A stretch of DNA of 64,000 nt from Novosphingobium sp. (GTDB lineage Bacteria; Pseudomonadota; Alphaproteobacteria; Sphingomonadales; Sphingomonadaceae). This document shows positions 61,002 through 64,000 of this stretch, piece after piece (the first letter of the stretch is position 1; each line of letters begins with the position of its first letter). The notes under the pieces were generated by a model that did not search any database, had not been told where the DNA came from, and worked only from the letters and a program-made list of their open reading frames with translations. The DNA is taken from contig NZ_JAIEPN010000051.1 of assembly GCF_019748365.1 (NCBI RefSeq), forward strand, positions 58,192-122,191. Direction: 5' to 3'. A program made the position numbers and the translations under genes.

Positions 61002-63284
61002 CTATTCAAGAGCCAGCCCCGTCCACTTCGCGAGGAACGCAAGCACATCGGCACCGCTGGCAATAACCTTGTCGACCGGCTTGCCGGGCCCGTGCCCCGC
61101 CTGCGCCTCGACCCGCAGCAGATGCGGGCGGCTGCCGAGATCGGCGGCCTGCAGCGCGGCAACATATTTGAAGCTGTGCGCGGGCACGACGCGGTCGTCG
61201 GTATCGGCGGTGGTGACGAGGATGGCGGGGTAGTCCCCGCGCGGCCGGATGTTGTGATAGGGCGAATAGGCGCGCAACACGCGCCAATCGGCCTCACGCG
61301 CGGGGCTGCCGTAATCATCGACCCAGAACCGGCCCGAGGTGAAGCGGTCGAACCGCAGCATGTCCATCACGCCGACATCGGGATTGGCGGCGGCGAAGAG
61401 ATCGGGGCGCTGGTTGATCACCGCCGCGACCAGCATGCCGCCGTTGGAACCGCCCTGAATGGCCAGCCCGCCCTTCGCGGCGATGCCTTCCTTGAGGAGG
61501 TATTCGCCCGCAGCAATGAAATCGTCGAAGCTGTTCTGCTTGTTGGCGAGGCGGCCGGCATCGTACCAGGCGCGGCCGAACTCGCCGCCGCCACGGATAT
61601 TGGCGAGCGCGAAGACGCCGCCCGCCTCGAGCCAGGCCATCCGCACCGCCGAATAGCCCGGCGTGAGCGCGACATCGAAGCCGCCGTAGCCATAAAGCAA
61701 CGTGGGCGCGGCGCGGTTCGCCACGGCAAGACTGCGCTTGCGCACCACATACATTGGCACCTTGGTCCCGTCCTTCGAAGGGAAGCTGCGCTGCTCGACG
61801 ATGTAGTCGTCCGGGTTGAACGGGAGGTGCGGAACGGCAAACGGCGTGGCCGCGCCGGTGCGCATATCCAGCCGGAAGATCGAGGGCGGCTGGTTGAAGC
61901 TGGCGAACTGGTAGAACGTCTCCGGATCGCCGGGCCGCCCGCCAAAGCCGCTGGCCGAACCGACCGCACCGACGGTGATCGACCGCTTGGTGTTGCCCTT
62001 GAGATCGGTGACGACGGCGTAGCTCGCGCCCTGCTGGAGATAGGACAGGATCAGCCGGTTGCCCACGATGCGCCCGGCATCGAGCGTATCGGTCTTCTCG
62101 CCGATCACCTCGTTGATCGAGAAGCGGCCCTTGTCGGCGCGATCGAGATCGATGCGGACGAGCCGATAATGCGGCGCACCGGCATTGGTGATGAACCACA
62201 AGTGATCGCCGACGCCTTCGACGAACTTCCAGTCGTCGGTCATCGCCGGCGCAATGGGGATCGCGCTCCAGTCCTGCGCCTTGCCGCGCCCGAGCGGGAT
62301 GACGTGCAGGGTGCGGCGCGGGAGCGTGCTCGCGGAAGACAGGATCACGGCCCAGCGGCCATCCGAGGAGACGGTAATGCGATGGTTCCAATCGCGGTGA
62401 TCCGGCGTGGCGAAAACGCGGATATCAGCGTTTTGCGGGGTGCCGACGCGGTGGAACCAGATTGCCTTGTCAAACACTTGCGCGCGGTAGGCCTGACCCG
62501 CAGGCGGCTCGGGATAGCGGGCATAGAGGAAGCCGGCATCGCCAACCCAGCCGATCGCGGTATCGTTGGCCCATTCGAGCCGGTCTTCCAGCATCTTGCC
62601 GGTGGCGACATCGACAACGCGCACGGTGCGCCAATCGCTGCCATCGCGCTGCTGGGTGAGCGCCAGAAGATTGCCGCCCGGCGAGGGCACCCAGGCATCG
62701 AGCGTGCGCAGGCCTTCCCCGACTTCCTTCTCCCAGCCATTGGGATCGACAAGGGTGCGGCCCTCGCCTTGCAGCCCTTCTCGCACTTCCAGCACCGCCT
62801 GATTCTGGAGGCCGCTGTTGCGCGTGTAGAAGTAGCGACTGCCCGCCTTGCGCGGCAGGCTGAAGCGTTCGTAGGCAAACAGGCTGCGGATCTTGCCCAG
62901 CAGCGCGTCACGTCCGGGGAGCTGGGCGAGATAGACCGAACTGGCCGCATTCTGCTGCGCCACCCATGACGCGACTTCGGGGCTGGACCGCACGTCCGCC
63001 TCGAGCCAGCGATAGGGATCGGCCAGATCCTCGCCGAACTGGCGCTCGATCAGGGAATCGCGGCGTGTGGGCGGGTAGCGCGGGGCGGAGAACGTGGTGA
63101 TGCCGGCCCGGTCCGGGCTCCGATCCGCGCCCGAGGGCTGCACCGCCTCTGTGCCGGTATAGGTGGACGGGCCGTGAACCGGCGCGACCAGCGCCTCGGC
63201 CTCTTCACGAGCCATAGCCCCCGGCGCCGGCAGCAGAAGTGCCGAAACCAGGACCGCCCTTCCGATCCTTCCCACGATTTTCAT
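61002..63284 (-). CDS. S9-family prolyl oligopeptidase-like serine peptidase, exported
   Basis: 760 aa. Signal peptide (GRIGRAVLVSALLLPAPGAMA), N-terminal beta-propeller, C-terminal hydrolase with GGSNGGML (nucleophile Ser613), Asp in DTDDRVVPAHS and His731 in QAGHGPGK. Likely digests proline-containing or other short peptides in the periplasm. Start ATG 63284; the upstream in-frame sequence passes through a genomic repeat and is rejected. Confidence 0.93.
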   Translation of the reverse strand: MKIVGRIGRAVLVSALLLPAPGAMAREEAEALVAPVHGPSTYTGTEAVQPSGADRSPDRAGITTFSAPRYPPTRRDSLIERQFGEDLADPYRWLEADVRSSPEVASWVAQQNAASSVYLAQLPGRDALLGKIRSLFAYERFSLPRKAGSRYFYTRNSGLQNQAVLEVREGLQGEGRTLVDPNGWEKEVGEGLRTLDAWVPSPGGNLLALTQQRDGSDWRTVRVVDVATGKMLEDRLEWANDTAIGWVGDAGFLYARYPEPPAGQAYRAQVFDKAIWFHRVGTPQNADIRVFATPDHRDWNHRITVSSDGRWAVILSSASTLPRRTLHVIPLGRGKAQDWSAIPIAPAMTDDWKFVEGVGDHLWFITNAGAPHYRLVRIDLDRADKGRFSINEVIGEKTDTLDAGRIVGNRLILSYLQQGASYAVVTDLKGNTKRSITVGAVGSASGFGGRPGDPETFYQFASFNQPPSIFRLDMRTGAATPFAVPHLPFNPDDYIVEQRSFPSKDGTKVPMYVVRKRSLAVANRAAPTLLYGYGGFDVALTPGYSAVRMAWLEAGGVFALANIRGGGEFGRAWYDAGRLANKQNSFDDFIAAGEYLLKEGIAAKGGLAIQGGSNGGMLVAAVINQRPDLFAAANPDVGVMDMLRFDRFTSGRFWVDDYGSPAREADWRVLRAYSPYHNIRPRGDYPAILVTTADTDDRVVPAHSFKYVAALQAADLGSRPHLLRVEAQAGHGPGKPVDKVIASGADVLAFLAKWTGLALE

Positions 63285-63419
63285 GCTTTTATGGGAGGGG
63301 TTTAGCACCACCGGAGGGTGTTGGGCGAGAGCGAAATTGCGCTTATCGCATGGCAAGGGATTTTCAGGGTTTCGGCGCGGTTTGGGGCCAACGGCAGGCG
63401 TTGTGCAGTGCGGCTCTGG

Positions 63420-63439
63420 ATCCCCGCCTGCGCGGGGAT
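63420..63439. repeat. short palindromic repeat ATCCCCGC/GCGGGGAT
   Basis: Part of the widely scattered repeat that reads RHPRAGGDPE in one frame. Stem of 8 bp with a 4-nt loop, between rplQ and the S9 peptidase. Confidence 0.7.
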
Positions 63440-63519
63440 GACGAGGATCCGGGGGGGGGATCGTGCCCGCGCCACATTCGTCACTGCGGGCGGAAGGAGG
63501 GGGAATGCGCAAATGAAAA

Positions 63520-63543
63520 GGGCGGCGCCTTGCGGCACCGCCC
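63520..63543 (-). terminator. terminator of rplQ operon
   Basis: GGGCGGTGCCG/CGCCGCCC hairpin followed on the minus strand by TTTTCATTT, 29 bp after the rplQ stop. Confidence 0.85.
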
Positions 63544-63571
63544 AGTCAGTCCCTTTCGGGATCCGGCAGCC

Positions 63572-63997
63572 TCAGGCTGCTTCGTATTCGTCTTCGTCCG
63601 CGGTCAGCACCGGGCCGGAGTCGAGGCCCTTGGCGCTGGTGTCGCGGTCGACCAGCTCGATCACGGCCATCGGAGCAGCGTCCGAGGCGCGGTAACCGGC
63701 CTTGATGATGCGGGTGTAGCCACCGGCGCGGCCGGCGTAGCGCTCGGCCAGCACGTCGAACAGCTTCACCAGCTGCGCGTCGTCGAGCAGGCGGGCGTGC
63801 GCGAGGCGGCGGTTGGAAAGGCCGCCATGCTTGCCCAGCGTGATCAGCTTTTCGATATAGGGGCGCAGTTCACGCGCCTTGGGCAGCGTGGTGGTGATCT
63901 GCTCGTGCTTGATGAGCGCAGCGGCCATGTTGCGCATCAGCGCGCGGCGGTGCGAGGATGTACGACCCAGCTTGCGCTGGCCCAGCTTGTGACGCAT
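63572..63997 (-). CDS. rplQ: 50S ribosomal protein L17
   Basis: 141 aa. [28 protein letters not shown] is the invariant L17 start (quoted in parts), with [21 protein letters not shown]. Usually last gene of the alpha ribosomal operon, so rpoA is expected just beyond the window's right edge. Confidence 0.98.
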   Translation of the reverse strand: MRHKLGQRKLGRTSSHRRALMRNMAAALIKHEQITTTLPKARELRPYIEKLITLGKHGGLSNRRLAHARLLDDAQLVKLFDVLAERYAGRAGGYTRIIKAGYRASDAAPMAVIELVDRDTSAKGLDSGPVLTADEDEYEAA

Positions 63998-64000
63998 CGG

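Noticed and set aside
63415..63447. RHPRAGGDPE-coding segment as part of the S9 peptidase N-terminus
   Set aside because: It is a common dispersed repeat lying upstream of the signal peptide; the true start is at 63284.

Overview
The window looks like chromosome from a GC-rich alphaproteobacterium of the Sphingomonadales, with Novosphingobium the best guess. The pointers are the large TonB-dependent receptor, the monothiol glutaredoxin / BolA / DUF1476 (F1-ATPase zeta inhibitor) trio, the sphingan-like exopolysaccharide genes, CtgtCA-type Pho boxes and dense short palindromic repeats. Genus assignment is inference; no rRNA or tRNA gene is present to test it.

Layout. 1-1527: a putative exported amine-oxidation cassette (flavin amine oxidase, c-type cytochrome, secreted RidA-like protein). 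1754-12648: a complete, tightly coupled glycogen operon, glgP-glgB-glgC-glgA-pgm-glgX, mostly joined by ATGA overlaps. 13612-18271: a five-gene surface-polysaccharide operon (DUF2334 deacetylase, two GT4 glycosyltransferases, a UPF0104/flippase-like membrane protein, DUF2141). 18282-23646: an NTF2-like gene divergent from a Cys-tailed MarR regulator, DoxX, a TonB receptor with a Pho box, and an L,D-transpeptidase. 23900-30411: a leucine/isovalerate (liu) operon on the minus strand with a divergent LysR gene. 31441-45975 and 52595-58639: exopolysaccharide synthesis and export (pyruvyl transferase, GT4 and GT2 enzymes, Wza, Wzc, Wzy-like polymerase, acyltransferase, Wzx flippase, initiating sugar transferase, outer-membrane barrel). 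These two blocks are separated by 45985-52524, a run of regulator and small-enzyme genes (ECF sigma/YciI, SRPBCC with a GbsR/MarR-type regulator, OsmC, FtrA-like AraC, DJ-1). 58774-63997: housekeeping genes (NUDIX, grxD, bolA, DUF1476, S9 peptidase, rplQ) with a possible sigma-54 driven structured RNA between NUDIX and grxD.

The most unusual signal is a pair of 269-bp elements at 23645-23913 and 49965-50233. Their 200-bp cores differ at only 7 positions, in opposite orientation. Their 30-33 bp terminal arms are unrelated between copies apart from AGAGC, yet within each copy the two arms are complementary (30/30 and 32/33). Each element sits between convergent genes, and the stop codons of all four flanking genes lie at or just inside the element ends. 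Smaller palindromic repeats also occur: a 27-bp GGGAC-type palindrome that adds about 30 codons in frame to liuB and is also found in glgA, a nested inverted repeat between glgC and glgA, and a 28-bp inverted repeat beside liuD.

Several regulator/operator pairs can be read directly: twin palindromes at the MarR gene, a 20-bp perfect palindrome over the GbsR-type start codon with a related copy in front of the SRPBCC gene, and palindromes at the LysR/liuA divergence.
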